A stretch of DNA of 64,000 nucleotides from Flammeovirga sp. EKP202 (GTDB taxonomy: Bacteria; Bacteroidota; Bacteroidia; Cytophagales; Flammeovirgaceae): contig NZ_JACVVP010000022.1 of assembly GCF_014534745.1 (NCBI RefSeq), positions 50,708 to 114,707 on the forward strand, in the 5' to 3' direction. The translations under genes and the position numbers were made by a program. Positions 45,226 to 54,904 of the stretch are shown here, one piece after another (position 1 is the stretch's first letter; each line of letters opens with the position of its first letter). The notes beneath the pieces are model-generated. The model searched no databases and was not told the origin of the DNA. It was given only the letters and a program-made list of their open reading frames with translations.

Positions 45226-45643
45226 AGTTCTTCTTTTTCCAAAAAAGTAAATTGAGCGGCAAGTTAATCAAACAAAATACGAGGTCAAAAGTAATCCCTA
45301 TATTTTAAGTTATTCTATTGCTTCTGAAAAGAAATCTTACCGATTTTCAAAAAAATTAAACTCAAAGTGTATTCTGTTAAAAATTAATCAACAATAATTT
45401 AAATATTCCGCAACATTCATTTTATATAGTGTTACATAATTTACGTTAAAAATCTCTATCTGTCCACCTTTTAAAATTGTTTGACGACTTAAGAATTAGT
45501 TTGTAAATATTTGCTGAGCTTAACTAAATTTAATACTTTTACGAACTGCCATTTTATTAAATAGATCACTTTTTACCATCATAGATAGAGTAATCTAATT
45601 TTTTTCGTGATTCTATGTATTTAGATGATTAAATTTTAAAGTT
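45226..45643. other. Gene-free AT-rich region between nuoH and DUF5686 gene
   Basis: These 418 bases separate two divergent genes and must contain both promoters. I see no clean TAnnTTTG box, no strong inverted repeat and no small reading frame. Confidence 0.4.
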
Positions 45644-48193
45644 TTGACTAGATATATCTCAGTAATATTTTTTATACTGATCTCTATTAATACTTATTGC
45701 CAAAATAGTATTAAAGTAACTGGGCAAATTATTGATGAACAAACCAACGAATCCATTCCTTATGCAAGTGTATATATTGAGGGGACTACAATAGGAACAC
45801 TTTCAGATTTGGATGGAAAATTTTCGGTCAATGTTCCTTTACCCCTAAATAATAAAGTCCTCATTGCCTCATTTATGGGCTATTCTACTCGGAAAGAAAA
45901 ACTGTCCGGTAAGAATGCCAAAGAGGAACTTGTTATTAAGTTAAAGACTTCTTCTAAACAATTGGAAGAGGTAGTAGTTCGCACCAAAAAATGGGAAAAT
46001 CCTGCTTGGCCTATTTTGCGATCAGTACAAAAAAACAAATCACTCAACGACAGAGAAAAGCTAAAAGCCTACGAGTATGAAAGCTACACCAAAACAAATA
46101 TTTGGGTAGGAAATGTAAATGAAAACTTCAAAAAGAAAAAAGTTGTAAGCGATATCCTTGATACTTTTGAGAATTTTGAAAAAGTGGAAGACGCCAACGG
46201 ACAACCAATTATTCCAATTTTTGCTTCTGAGGTACTTTCTAATATGTTTTTCATTAAAAATCCTGATGCTAAAACGGAACAGATTGTCAAATCAAGAATT
46301 AGAAGTGTAGGTCCCGATGATGATGAAATGATTACTCAAGTAGTCGGATCTTCATTTGTAGATTTCAACCTCTACAACAACAACTTCTTATTTATTGGAA
46401 AAACATTTATTTCTCCAATCACTTCAGAATGGAGGAACTTTTACGACTATACTTTAGACCCTAAAAAAGTAGACGTAAACGGAATTCAGTGTCATAAGAT
46501 TGCTTTTGAACCCCGACGTGAGGAGGACTTAGCTTTTAAAGGAACTTTATATGTGGCTGATTCAGCACATCATTATGCACTCGTAAAAATTGATGGAACG
46601 CTTGGACAAGGAGCAAATATAAATTTCATCGACAGTGTACATATTGATCAGACATACACTCCAATGGTACAAGAGGATGGCAAACCTGCTTGGATGCCTT
46701 TGAATCAGAATTTTGTACTATCTGTAGGAAAAATCGCTGATAAATGGGCGAAGGTTAAAATAAAAATCAAAATTAATAATAAAGATTTTGCCATCAACAA
46801 ACCGAAGTCACGTAACTTTTATGAACAGCCTGTATTAGTGGCAACTGATGCTTATCTGGATGGTAATAATGAAGAGTTTTGGCAAGCACATCGACACGAG
46901 AAACTTTCACCGGTTGACGCCCAAGTCTTCTCCATGATCGACTCAGCTGAAGAAACTCCTAGAGTGAAACTTCTTGCTAGTATCGGTGACATGATTATCA
47001 GTGGTCATAAAAAAGTTGGACCGATAGAACTTGGCCCTATCCCTTTTGTGTACGCGAACAACAGTGTAGAAAAACACCGTTTTCAGGTTGGTATTAGAAC
47101 TAATAACGAGTTTAGTAATAAATTTTCATTCAGTGGGTTTGGTGCATATGGTGTAGAAGATGAAAAATGGAAATATGGTGTAATGGCTAGAGCTATACTT
47201 AATAAGGAAAAATGGAGTATTATCGGTATACAGCATTCAAATGATTTAAGTAGAGTAAGTGTAAACCAAGCCAATTTCAATAGTAGACCTATCTTCTTAG
47301 CTTCTATGCGTTGGGGTGACATGCGTTATCCATTTATGGAACAAAATACCAATATATGGTATGAAACGGATATTGTCAGAGGGTTAAATATTCAAGCAAA
47401 ATTCTCAAAAAGAATTATTGATCCTTTATTCCCTTACAAAATGAATGGTGAATTTATAGATAACAAGCCCGTTTACGACCGTCTGAATGGATCAGAATTT
47501 TTCTTTAAACTGACCTACGGCCTTGGCTACAAATATGTAGCAACTCGTACGCACAACCGTAAAAAAATAGCACAAGACAACCGACCTCGACTTACAATTG
47601 ATTACACGATCGGTTTATCTGATTTATTTGGTAGTAATTATGATTTCCAGCAAATCAGAGTAGGACTTGACCAAAAAGCCAGGTTAGGTAAGATCGGTAC
47701 TTCGACTTATACCTTGACTGCAGGCTATATTCCAACTAAAACACCTTTCCCTTTATTATCGATGCCATTTGGTAATAATGTACCTCTATTTTACAATCAA
47801 TTCGCTTTCAATATGATTGACCTTGGTGAATTTGTAGGAGATCGATGGGCATCGTTACAGCTATTGCACCGCTTTGAAGGAAATATTCTAAATAGAATTC
47901 CTTTAATCAAAAAGCTAGGATGGAGAACAGTAGGAATTTGTAATATCGTTTATGGTGACTTGAGTGAGAAAAACGCCAACCAAAGTGTTCTCCCTCAATT
48001 ACTTCCTGGCGAAGAATATGACCCTGAACGAGAAGCCATAGCATTGGATCCTTCAATGCCTTATGTTGAATTAGGAACAGGCGTAGAAAATATTTTTAAG
48101 TTCTTAAGAGTCTATACTATTTGGAGAACGACCAACCATAGACCTTCCTCAAGAAACTTTGGCGTATACTTAACAGCGGGAATTAGCTTCTAA
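45644..48193 (+). CDS. DUF5686 outer membrane protein with carboxypeptidase-like regulatory domain
   Basis: An 849-residue protein starting at TTG 45644 (MTRYISVIFFILISINTYCQ, Sec signal). Residues ~22-105 are a carboxypeptidase-regulatory-like domain (VTGQIIDEQTNESIPYASVY, DLDGKFSVNVPL). The rest fits DUF5686: NPAWPILRSVQKNKSLN, YEYESYTKTNIWVGNVNENF, and a C-terminal beta-barrel part ending FGVYLTAGISF. The family lies in the outer membrane of Bacteroidota, function unknown. ispF follows 50 bp downstream with its own -7 box. Confidence 0.88.
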   Translation: MTRYISVIFFILISINTYCQNSIKVTGQIIDEQTNESIPYASVYIEGTTIGTLSDLDGKFSVNVPLPLNNKVLIASFMGYSTRKEKLSGKNAKEELVIKLKTSSKQLEEVVVRTKKWENPAWPILRSVQKNKSLNDREKLKAYEYESYTKTNIWVGNVNENFKKKKVVSDILDTFENFEKVEDANGQPIIPIFASEVLSNMFFIKNPDAKTEQIVKSRIRSVGPDDDEMITQVVGSSFVDFNLYNNNFLFIGKTFISPITSEWRNFYDYTLDPKKVDVNGIQCHKIAFEPRREEDLAFKGTLYVADSAHHYALVKIDGTLGQGANINFIDSVHIDQTYTPMVQEDGKPAWMPLNQNFVLSVGKIADKWAKVKIKIKINNKDFAINKPKSRNFYEQPVLVATDAYLDGNNEEFWQAHRHEKLSPVDAQVFSMIDSAEETPRVKLLASIGDMIISGHKKVGPIELGPIPFVYANNSVEKHRFQVGIRTNNEFSNKFSFSGFGAYGVEDEKWKYGVMARAILNKEKWSIIGIQHSNDLSRVSVNQANFNSRPIFLASMRWGDMRYPFMEQNTNIWYETDIVRGLNIQAKFSKRIIDPLFPYKMNGEFIDNKPVYDRLNGSEFFFKLTYGLGYKYVATRTHNRKKIAQDNRPRLTIDYTIGLSDLFGSNYDFQQIRVGLDQKARLGKIGTSTYTLTAGYIPTKTPFPLLSMPFGNNVPLFYNQFAFNMIDLGEFVGDRWASLQLLHRFEGNILNRIPLIKKLGWRTVGICNIVYGDLSEKNANQSVLPQLLPGEEYDPEREAIALDPSMPYVELGTGVENIFKFLRVYTIWRTTNHRPSSRNFGVYLTAGISF

Positions 48194-48220
48194 TTGAATG
48201 GTTAATTTGAAGGCTGTACT

Positions 48221-48228
48221 TATATTTG
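48221..48228 (+). promoter_or_regulatory. -7 box of ispF
   Basis: TATATTTG is a perfect TAnnTTTG box 15 bp before the ispF ATG. A TTTG at 48206-48209 is too near to be the -33 element, so the promoter is only half-supported. Confidence 0.4.
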
Positions 48229-48243
48229 TAAAAAAATAAAATT

Positions 48244-48723
48244 ATGAAAATAAGAGTAGGACAAGGTTACGATGTTCACAAGCTTGGTGAAGGAGAAGAA
48301 TTATGGTTGGGGGGAATTCAACTAGATCATACGCATGGTTTAATTGGTCATTCTGATGCTGATGTTCTTATTCATGCAATTTGTGATGCCGTTTTAGGAG
48401 CAGCCAATATGAGAGACATTGGCTATCATTTTGCTGATACCGACCCACAATATAAAGGCATTGACAGTAAGATATTATTGAAAGATGTAATGAAAATTAT
48501 CCGTGCAGAAGGTTGGGAGTTTGGGAATGTAGATTGCACAATTGTGGCACAACGTCCAAAAATCAATCCTCATATACCTGCCATGAAAAAATGCATGGCA
48601 GAGGTGATGAATGTGGATGAAGAAGATATTTCCATTAAGGCTACAACCTCTGAAAAAATGGGGTTTGTAGGAAGAGAAGAGGGAATGGCAGTACATGCTG
48701 TTGCCTTGATTACAAAAGCATAA
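48244..48723 (+). CDS. ispF: 2-C-methyl-D-erythritol 2,4-cyclodiphosphate synthase
   Basis: A 159-residue enzyme of the MEP isoprenoid pathway. Zinc ligands are in GQGYDVHKL (Asp9, His11) and the His of LIGHSDADVLIHAICDA. DIGYHFADTDPQYKG and ISIKATTSEKMGFVGREEG form the CDP and substrate sites. The length matches the trimeric bacterial enzyme. It is bounded by a strong terminator shared with the convergent mutS-like gene. Confidence 0.96.
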   Translation: MKIRVGQGYDVHKLGEGEELWLGGIQLDHTHGLIGHSDADVLIHAICDAVLGAANMRDIGYHFADTDPQYKGIDSKILLKDVMKIIRAEGWEFGNVDCTIVAQRPKINPHIPAMKKCMAEVMNVDEEDISIKATTSEKMGFVGREEGMAVHAVALITKA

Positions 48724-48729
48724 AAAAAT

Positions 48730-48765
48730 AGGACGTTGTTATCGAAACAACGTCCTGTTTTTTTT
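48730..48765. terminator. Terminator after ispF
   Basis: AGGACGTTGTT at 48730-48740 pairs with AACAACGTCCT at 48746-48756, followed by GTTTTTTTT. The A-rich left side lets it act for the minus-strand gene as well. Confidence 0.88.
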
Positions 48766-48769
48766 ATCT

Positions 48770-50587
48770 CTATTCTGTCTCTAAACCTAATTCACTAAGT
48801 AAAAGAGATGCATTGAATTTCTCACATACTCCATTTTTAAGTTTATAATCGAAATCAAATTCATTATTCGTATAATCAAAGTCAAAATGGTAGTTCTTTG
48901 TGATATCCGGTTTCTTTTCTTCAAATTCAGAAAGCTGAAGATCATGAGTAGCAACTAAGATATGGGCTTCTGATGATTGCTGTAACTTTTGAAGTAAGGC
49001 GAACGAGCCCTTCAATTTATCTACTGAGTTGGTTCCTCTCAACATTTCATCCACCAAGAATAAATCACATCCCCCTTGGCCCACCGCTTCAATAATCAAA
49101 CGGATTCTCTCTAATTCCGCTTTAAAGGTGGACTCACTTAATCTTAATGAATCCGCTATACGCATTGAGGTAATCAACCTTGGCTTCTTACCCATTTTAA
49201 ATGAAGAGGCACAAACGACTGTACCCGCATAGGCTAATAGTAAATTGACTCCAACAACCCTCAGAAAGGTACTTTTACCTGACATATTTGAGCCTGTCAC
49301 AATACTTATTCTATTCGCATTATTCAAACTATAAGTATTACGAACACCCCCACTCTGAATACCGTTTGTCCCTTCGAAAATAAGTGGATGTCCCATCTCT
49401 GTACCTTCAAATACAAAATCAGAACTATTCTCAAAGGTTGGCATTGCCCAATGTTCATGATTTCTCTTATGAGTTCCTAAACTATTGTAAGCTTCTAAAA
49501 CACCAATTACATCGAATAGTTTATCAAATAAATCAGGATATTTATTAAACCATTTACGGATTTTAAAAACTACCAAAATATCAAACGGAATGAAGACATA
49601 TAAAACTACCAAACCCAACATGTTTTTTCGGATATATAATTGCTCAATATCGTTGGAGAGTTTGAGTAATGGTGTATAAAAATCACCACCTTCCAATTCT
49701 TTGATCTTTTGAACGAGTAATTCACTTTGAAACTTTTCTTCGCTGATCAGCTTAATAGCGTTAGCCAAACGGGATAAAGACTCAGAAGTACTATCAAGGT
49801 AAGCAATAAATGCAGCAATGTCTTTCCCCACTCTGCCCATTACCCAAAAATTGGCTAATACCAAAACTGTAGCTGCTTCTTTGGAATATTCAAATGAAGT
49901 ATTCACACTCACCAGTATTAATAGCCACGCTATCGGTACAAATGCCAAGTAGGCTTTATAGAATAGTTCTTTCTTAAACTTGAAATTCTTTAAAGCAATA
50001 GCGTTAATGTTCAGCACTTTATTCTGTTTCACATTATCAAAAAGAAATAGCTTCAACTGATCTGAAAAAGACTCTTTTGTTGATAATTCCTTTACAGCTT
50101 CTTGTCGTTGAATGATCTCTTCCGTTGGAGTGGCATGACTATCCTGTGCAAAAAATGATGCTAATAAGCTTTTCCCCCACTGCGTTGAGCAACGGTTGAT
50201 AAAATGATATAAAGAATGCGCTCCAAAAACGTCTAAATCGTGACCATAATTATGTACAGAGGTGTGATAATCTTCACCATCATCATAAATATTAGCTTCG
50301 CCATTTTTGATGTTTACTTCATTTTGCGTCAACAGTTTTAACAACTCTAAGTCATTAATTTTTTTTGACACTTCAGTATGTCTCCTCACGATAAAAATGA
50401 AAAGCATAAAAATTGAAATAAAACTTAAAAAAAGTCCCCCCTCTTCAAAAAATTGATAAGCAAAATAAGATACAAATAAACCCGCAACAACAGTAGACAA
50501 TCTCATCATCGAGTACTTTTGAGATTGAGCATTTAATTGCTGTAATTGTTGAGAAATTTGATTTAGCTTTCCTTGATAATTCGGCAT
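48770..50587 (-). CDS. Membrane-embedded MutS-like ATPase
   Basis: A 605-residue protein. The C-terminal ~220 residues are a MutS domain V ATPase: SIVTGSNMSGKSTFLRVVG (Walker A), SESTFKAELERIRLIIEA, LFLVDEMLRGTNSVDKLKGS (Walker B and dimer contacts) and ILVATHDLQLSEFEEK (His of the H-loop). The lever domain III precedes it (SLYHFINRCSTQWGKSLLA). There is no mismatch-binding domain I. Unlike MutS it has hydrophobic helices at ~27-48 and 52-68 and again ~217-260, so it is probably an inner-membrane protein. Family: small membrane MutS-like proteins of Bacteroidota, function unknown. Confidence 0.88.
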   Translation of the reverse strand: MPNYQGKLNQISQQLQQLNAQSQKYSMMRLSTVVAGLFVSYFAYQFFEEGGLFLSFISIFMLFIFIVRRHTEVSKKINDLELLKLLTQNEVNIKNGEANIYDDGEDYHTSVHNYGHDLDVFGAHSLYHFINRCSTQWGKSLLASFFAQDSHATPTEEIIQRQEAVKELSTKESFSDQLKLFLFDNVKQNKVLNINAIALKNFKFKKELFYKAYLAFVPIAWLLILVSVNTSFEYSKEAATVLVLANFWVMGRVGKDIAAFIAYLDSTSESLSRLANAIKLISEEKFQSELLVQKIKELEGGDFYTPLLKLSNDIEQLYIRKNMLGLVVLYVFIPFDILVVFKIRKWFNKYPDLFDKLFDVIGVLEAYNSLGTHKRNHEHWAMPTFENSSDFVFEGTEMGHPLIFEGTNGIQSGGVRNTYSLNNANRISIVTGSNMSGKSTFLRVVGVNLLLAYAGTVVCASSFKMGKKPRLITSMRIADSLRLSESTFKAELERIRLIIEAVGQGGCDLFLVDEMLRGTNSVDKLKGSFALLQKLQQSSEAHILVATHDLQLSEFEEKKPDITKNYHFDFDYTNNEFDFDYKLKNGVCEKFNASLLLSELGLETE

Positions 50588-50952
50588 TGAATGTAATTTT
50601 GACGATCGTTTATCTTGTTAAGAATAATGTTGAAATCGTATTTTAATAAAATGCAAAACTTCAACCTTACCCTACATGTGTATTCAGCAAATGTAAAAGA
50701 AAAACATTAATAATTTACATTACGTGATCCATGTTCAATGATAAGTTAAAGGACCTTTTTCACAACACTGGTGTTAAAAAACATCAAAACATTCGTTCGC
50801 AAACAATTACAAACTGTTTAAAACTAACTAAGCAACTATAATTTAAGGGGATTTATAGCAGGTCACTCCAATTAAAAAAAGTAAAAGGCTTCAGTTAATT
50901 CCAACTTTTCTACGTTACATTTGCATATAGAAATACTACTATCTTTAACGTT
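50588..50952. other. Gene-free region between mutS-like and 136-aa gene
   Basis: These 365 AT-rich bases carry the promoters of two divergent genes. TACATTTG at 50916-50923 is a perfect -7 box ~30 bp before the plus-strand gene. I see no other structure. Confidence 0.4.
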
Positions 50953-51363
50953 TTGAGAAATACTAAAACATATAAGCATTTATTCAGACACCTATTTACT
51001 ATTTGGGTGGCACTCCACACATTGAATTACAGTGTGGACATTGATGCTGTATTGTTTTCTCAAGCCAACTACTCTACTGAAGAATATACTCTTCATGACA
51101 ACAAGGTAGAGTCTTTCTTTGAGATTTTTGTCAACCTATTTTGGGATGGTCACCTAGATGACCTAAAAGACAACCCCTTCTCACAAAACGAATCCAAAAG
51201 TTTTATCCCCAAGGTTTTTACATTCCTAAAAACCTGTCAGATTATCCATGAAGTAGCGGTGAAAGAATTGATCTTTAAAGAACATTTGAGCTTCTTTTAT
51301 TTAGATCAAAGTTACCCTACTCCCACTTCTGACATCATTCCTCCCCCTCCACGAGTGGCTTAA
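50953..51363 (+). CDS. Small protein of unknown function, 136 aa
   Basis: A 136-residue protein starting at TTG 50953; the -7 box at 50916 would give a ~23-nt leader and supports this start. The N-terminal segment LFRHLFTIWVALHTLNYSVD is moderately hydrophobic, the middle NKVESFFEIFVNLFWDGHLDD is acidic, and the end is PTPTSDIIPPPPRVA. A similar proline-ending small protein occurs upstream of metal-efflux and porin genes in Bacteroidota as I recall it. It lies 236 bp before the porin gene. Confidence 0.6.
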   Translation: MRNTKTYKHLFRHLFTIWVALHTLNYSVDIDAVLFSQANYSTEEYTLHDNKVESFFEIFVNLFWDGHLDDLKDNPFSQNESKSFIPKVFTFLKTCQIIHEVAVKELIFKEHLSFFYLDQSYPTPTSDIIPPPPRVA

Positions 51364-51598
51364 GGGTATGTACTAATACTTCTTCAAGTTTGTAAAGAAA
51401 ATGCCTATTAAACGACATTGTAGATGAAATTCAGAATTACTGTTGTATTCATCCTTTACATATCGTTGTGAAATAAGCCGTTTTCATCTCTTGTATTAAG
51501 TAGTATGCATCTCCTCTAAATTATTCGATGTGACCTATCGTGTCACCTATTCAATAATTTATAATTACTTCTATGCTATAGAAGCAAACCACTCCACC

Positions 51599-52924
51599 AT
51601 GAAAAAAATATTATTCTTACTAGGATTGGCACTAAGCCTTTTCACTAGTACTATACATGCTCAAGAAACTTCACAAGAAAATGAAGAAGTAGAGCCTGAA
51701 ACTAAATTCAAACAACAACCTGGCCTTGCTAAAGCTGCTTCAAAGATTTTTTACTCCGAAAAACCATGGAGTATTTCTGGTTTTGGAGAAATCTCACATG
51801 TCAACAGAAATGATATTCCTTTAGGAATGGAAGATGACATTGAGTTGTCTTACAATAACCTTTACCGTTTTTCAACTTTCTTCGGGTACCGATTTACAGA
51901 CAAGATCATCTGGAATTCAGAAGTGATGATTGAGTATTTACAGGACCCTGCAGGCAATAGTCATTTTGAATTGATCTTAGAGGCATTCCTAGATTTTTCT
52001 ATCCATAAATCGTTCAACGTAAGAGCAGGTTTATACCCATTAAACATCGGTTATATCAATAATAATGACGAACCCGTAATGTTTGGATCGGTCAACAGAT
52101 CTGATGTTGAAAGAATCATTGTTCCTTCCACTTGGATGGGCATGGGAGTTAGTGCTTACGGTGTGATTTCGCCAAGTTTTAATTACGCTACAGGAATCAC
52201 TCAAGGTTTAGATGGTGCTCACTTCTTAAGTGGTAGCTTTATCCGTCAAGGTAGAGAGCCTAGATTTGATAGCGAGGCATTTTCTACTTATTCATACAAT
52301 GGTCAAATCAACTATGTGGGTCTTAAAAACTGGACTTTAAGTGCCTCGATGTATGTTGGTCAAACAGGAAACAATCAAACCATTCAAACGTCTTCAGGAG
52401 ACTTTAAAACAGCAGATGCTGTAGCTCAACTTTACACGGCTTACGCAAAATACACTCAGAAAAATTGGGAATTTATGGCGTTGGCTACCCACGGTTATAT
52501 GTCAGGAACTGATGACCTTTTTGAATTAACAAAAATGGGTAACGGTGGAGTTGGTCAAGTGATGGCCAACCAAAATGTAGGCTATTTAGTAGAAGGTAGC
52601 TATGACCTTTTATCACTGTTTGGTAAACGATCATTTCTAAGAAAAAAGAATGTGATCATTGATCCACACCACGTAAAAATACCATTCTTTGTTCGATACG
52701 AATACATCAATTCTCACAAAGATTACAATAAAAACCTCTTAGCTGAAAACAATGTCAACATGGTCCATTTTAATTCAGACATTATCACAGTGGGTTTGAA
52801 CTTCAAACCAAGAGAGGAGATTGCTTTCAAGATAGATTACCAATTCAGAAACAATCGAGCAACTGGACCATACGCCGCCAAAGAAGATAATTTACTCGAG
52901 CTAGGTATCGGGTTTATTTTCTAA
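51599..52924 (+). CDS. Outer membrane porin-like beta-barrel protein
   Basis: A 441-residue protein. The start at 51599 (MKKILFLLGLALSLFTSTIHAQ) gives a clean Sec signal; the upstream in-frame ATG at 51530 adds 23 residues without signal character. The mature protein alternates aromatic/polar beta strands (SISGFGEISHVNRND, FSTFFGYRFTDKIIWNSEVM, FNVRAGLYPLNIGYINNNDE, LLELGIGFIF at the end) and resembles phosphate-selective porin O/P or related anion porins. Substrate unknown. A terminator follows at 52962. Confidence 0.78.
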   Translation: MKKILFLLGLALSLFTSTIHAQETSQENEEVEPETKFKQQPGLAKAASKIFYSEKPWSISGFGEISHVNRNDIPLGMEDDIELSYNNLYRFSTFFGYRFTDKIIWNSEVMIEYLQDPAGNSHFELILEAFLDFSIHKSFNVRAGLYPLNIGYINNNDEPVMFGSVNRSDVERIIVPSTWMGMGVSAYGVISPSFNYATGITQGLDGAHFLSGSFIRQGREPRFDSEAFSTYSYNGQINYVGLKNWTLSASMYVGQTGNNQTIQTSSGDFKTADAVAQLYTAYAKYTQKNWEFMALATHGYMSGTDDLFELTKMGNGGVGQVMANQNVGYLVEGSYDLLSLFGKRSFLRKKNVIIDPHHVKIPFFVRYEYINSHKDYNKNLLAENNVNMVHFNSDIITVGLNFKPREEIAFKIDYQFRNNRATGPYAAKEDNLLELGIGFIF

Positions 52925-52961
52925 CCTTTAGCAACTTAACTAAAACTAAATCACCAATTTT

Positions 52962-52996
52962 TCCCTTTAAGGTATTTTACTTTAAAGGGATTTTTA
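52962..52996 (+). terminator. Terminator after porin gene
   Basis: TCCCTTTAA at 52962-52970 pairs with TTAAAGGGA at 52982-52990 and is followed by TTTTTATTTT. Confidence 0.8.
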
Positions 52997-53059
52997 TTTT
53001 AAATCACTATTTGTATTGCTCAGATCTGTTATATTTAATAGAAATTAAAATACCTATTC

Positions 53060-54142
53060 ATGAAACTATTTCTCTCTCTATTGATTACATTTTTGTTATT
53101 TACTGGAAGCAATACCACTTATTCTCAAAGTTTCGGTACTGGTGGTGGAGGCGGTGATACAAGAACAGACAAAAAAATTGATTTCATGCCAATACCCTAT
53201 ATCAATTACGATCGTTCTTTGGGTTTTTCAATTGGTGCCCTACCCATGGCCATGTATAATTTAAGTCAAAAAGATACTATCTCTCCCTCTTCCGTAACAG
53301 GTTTATTGGGAATGTGGACCACGAATGATTCTTGGTTCGGAATAGTATTTTCTAAATTTTATTTTAATGAAGATCGCTACAGAGTGACGTTTGCCGCTGG
53401 TTTAGGAAGTATCAATTTCCAGACTTTTGTTCCTTTTCCCTTTGGAGGTGATTTTGTCGATTACAATACAGGTGTCAACTTCATCAAAGTGGAAGTACAG
53501 AGAAGAGTAGTAAAGCACCTCTTTTTGGGCATCAATTACATGAATACGGATTTCAACACCTCTTTTGATGTTGTTAAAGACACCACCCTCGAATCTAATT
53601 TACAAACCTTAGGACTTGTGATTTCTTACGATCAAAGAGACAATGTGTACTACCCTTATAAAGGACATATTGGGAATGTTAATTTAGATATGAATCCAGA
53701 GTTTTTAGGAAATGAAACCCAAAACACAAAAGTCTCCATTGATTTTAATAAATTCTTTGCATTTCGAAGAGGAAAAGATGTGTTGGCTGCAAGAATGTTT
53801 ATTGGCTTTGGAATCGGTGATTTAATCTTCAATCAACAATTTATTGTTGGAGAGAGTGATATACGAGGTTATACACAAGGGAAATATAGAGGTAATGCAA
53901 TGTATAATATACAAGCGGAATATCGATGGAATTTTCATAAACGAATGGCAATTAATGCCTTTGGAGGTTTAGCCACTGTCTCGGGAGCAAATGATGAGAG
54001 TCAAAATGGAACAATTATACCTGGTATTGGTGTGGGGTATCGATACAATGTATTCCCCAAAAACCATATGAATGTTGGTTTAGATGCAGCCGTTGGGAAT
54101 GATGACTGGGGCATTTACTTTAGAATTGGAGAGGCATTCTAA
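53060..54142 (+). CDS. BamA/TamA-like outer membrane protein (Omp85 barrel without POTRA)
   Basis: A 360-residue protein with Sec signal MKLFLSLLITFLLFTGSNTTYS. After a Gly-rich linker (FGTGGGGGDTR) the whole mature chain is barrel-like: LGFSIGALPMAMYNL, LGLVISYDQRDNVYYPYKGH, the Omp85 L6 signature DIRGYTQGKYRGN and YNIQAEYRWNFHKRMAI, ending WGIYFRIGEAF. It lacks the N-terminal POTRA domains of BamA/TamA, so it represents a short surface-antigen-D15-type barrel, common in Bacteroidota. Role unknown. Confidence 0.8.
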   Translation: MKLFLSLLITFLLFTGSNTTYSQSFGTGGGGGDTRTDKKIDFMPIPYINYDRSLGFSIGALPMAMYNLSQKDTISPSSVTGLLGMWTTNDSWFGIVFSKFYFNEDRYRVTFAAGLGSINFQTFVPFPFGGDFVDYNTGVNFIKVEVQRRVVKHLFLGINYMNTDFNTSFDVVKDTTLESNLQTLGLVISYDQRDNVYYPYKGHIGNVNLDMNPEFLGNETQNTKVSIDFNKFFAFRRGKDVLAARMFIGFGIGDLIFNQQFIVGESDIRGYTQGKYRGNAMYNIQAEYRWNFHKRMAINAFGGLATVSGANDESQNGTIIPGIGVGYRYNVFPKNHMNVGLDAAVGNDDWGIYFRIGEAF

Positions 54143-54328
54143 CTTGTGGAGGGTAATTTTCTGCTTTTAGTGAAAAATCAACAAGTGAATAATGTTGTAT
54201 GATTATATAAATCTTAAAAGAAGGATTTATATTCTAAACATTTACACCAGAACTTCGTAAATTATGGTTACGAAAATGAACCTTAAATTCAAACCCTTCA
54301 TTTTCATCACTTTTGAGATAAAAATACT

Positions 54329-54802
54329 ATGTGGGAAACATTTGATATTCAATCCGTATTGATAGGCCTTGGAATTGGTCTGGCTGTCGCTGCACTCGTT
54401 CAAGTGAAAGATTGGATAAAGCAATCAGGATTAAAAAGTGAAATTAAGAGATTGAAAAATCACCTGCACGATAAATTAGAAATTGATGCAGAAGCGATTT
54501 CAGGAAAGAAATCTGAAATCGAAAGATTGAAAAGAGAAAACGAAAATCTTAGAGTCACCAATAAAGCACTAATCAACAAACCCGGAAGACAAGAAATTCT
54601 AACTTATCATGCTTATCAAACAGCTATCGACAAGTTAAATAGCAACATGATGGGATTTGGACCTGCTTGGCAAGATGCCTTGAAAGAAGCGAATCATGAG
54701 ATCAAAGAAATTGAAGAAGGACAAAGGTCTTTCGTCAAAAAAGTTTTTCCAAAAGGCTTGTTCGGTGGGAGTACCACCTATGAACTTGGTGAGGGAGAAT
54801 AA
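54329..54802 (+). CDS. Membrane-anchored coiled-coil protein, unknown
   Basis: A 157-residue protein with one N-terminal membrane helix (about 9-27, SVLIGLGIGLAVAALVQV) and a coiled-coil stretch (36-80, LKSEIKRLKNHLHDKLEID, KKSEIERLKRENENLRV), then a C-terminal helical part ending GGSTTYELGEGE. I do not recognise the family. It ends at a terminator at 54828. Confidence 0.68.
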   Translation: MWETFDIQSVLIGLGIGLAVAALVQVKDWIKQSGLKSEIKRLKNHLHDKLEIDAEAISGKKSEIERLKRENENLRVTNKALINKPGRQEILTYHAYQTAIDKLNSNMMGFGPAWQDALKEANHEIKEIEEGQRSFVKKVFPKGLFGGSTTYELGEGE

Positions 54803-54827
54803 GCAGAATAAATACAATTTAAATAAC

Positions 54828-54866
54828 ACCTTGATGAAAGAATTTACTTTTATCAAGGTTTTTTTA
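54828..54866 (+). terminator. Terminator after coiled-coil gene
   Basis: ACCTTGATGAAAG at 54828-54840 pairs with CTTTTATCAAGGT at 54847-54859 (one wobble), then TTTTTT. It shows that the ATG at 54866, at the very end of the T-run, is not the next gene's start. Confidence 0.85.
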
Positions 54867-54904
54867 TGCGTTCCCTATCCAATAGATTATTATTTGTATA
54901 TTCA

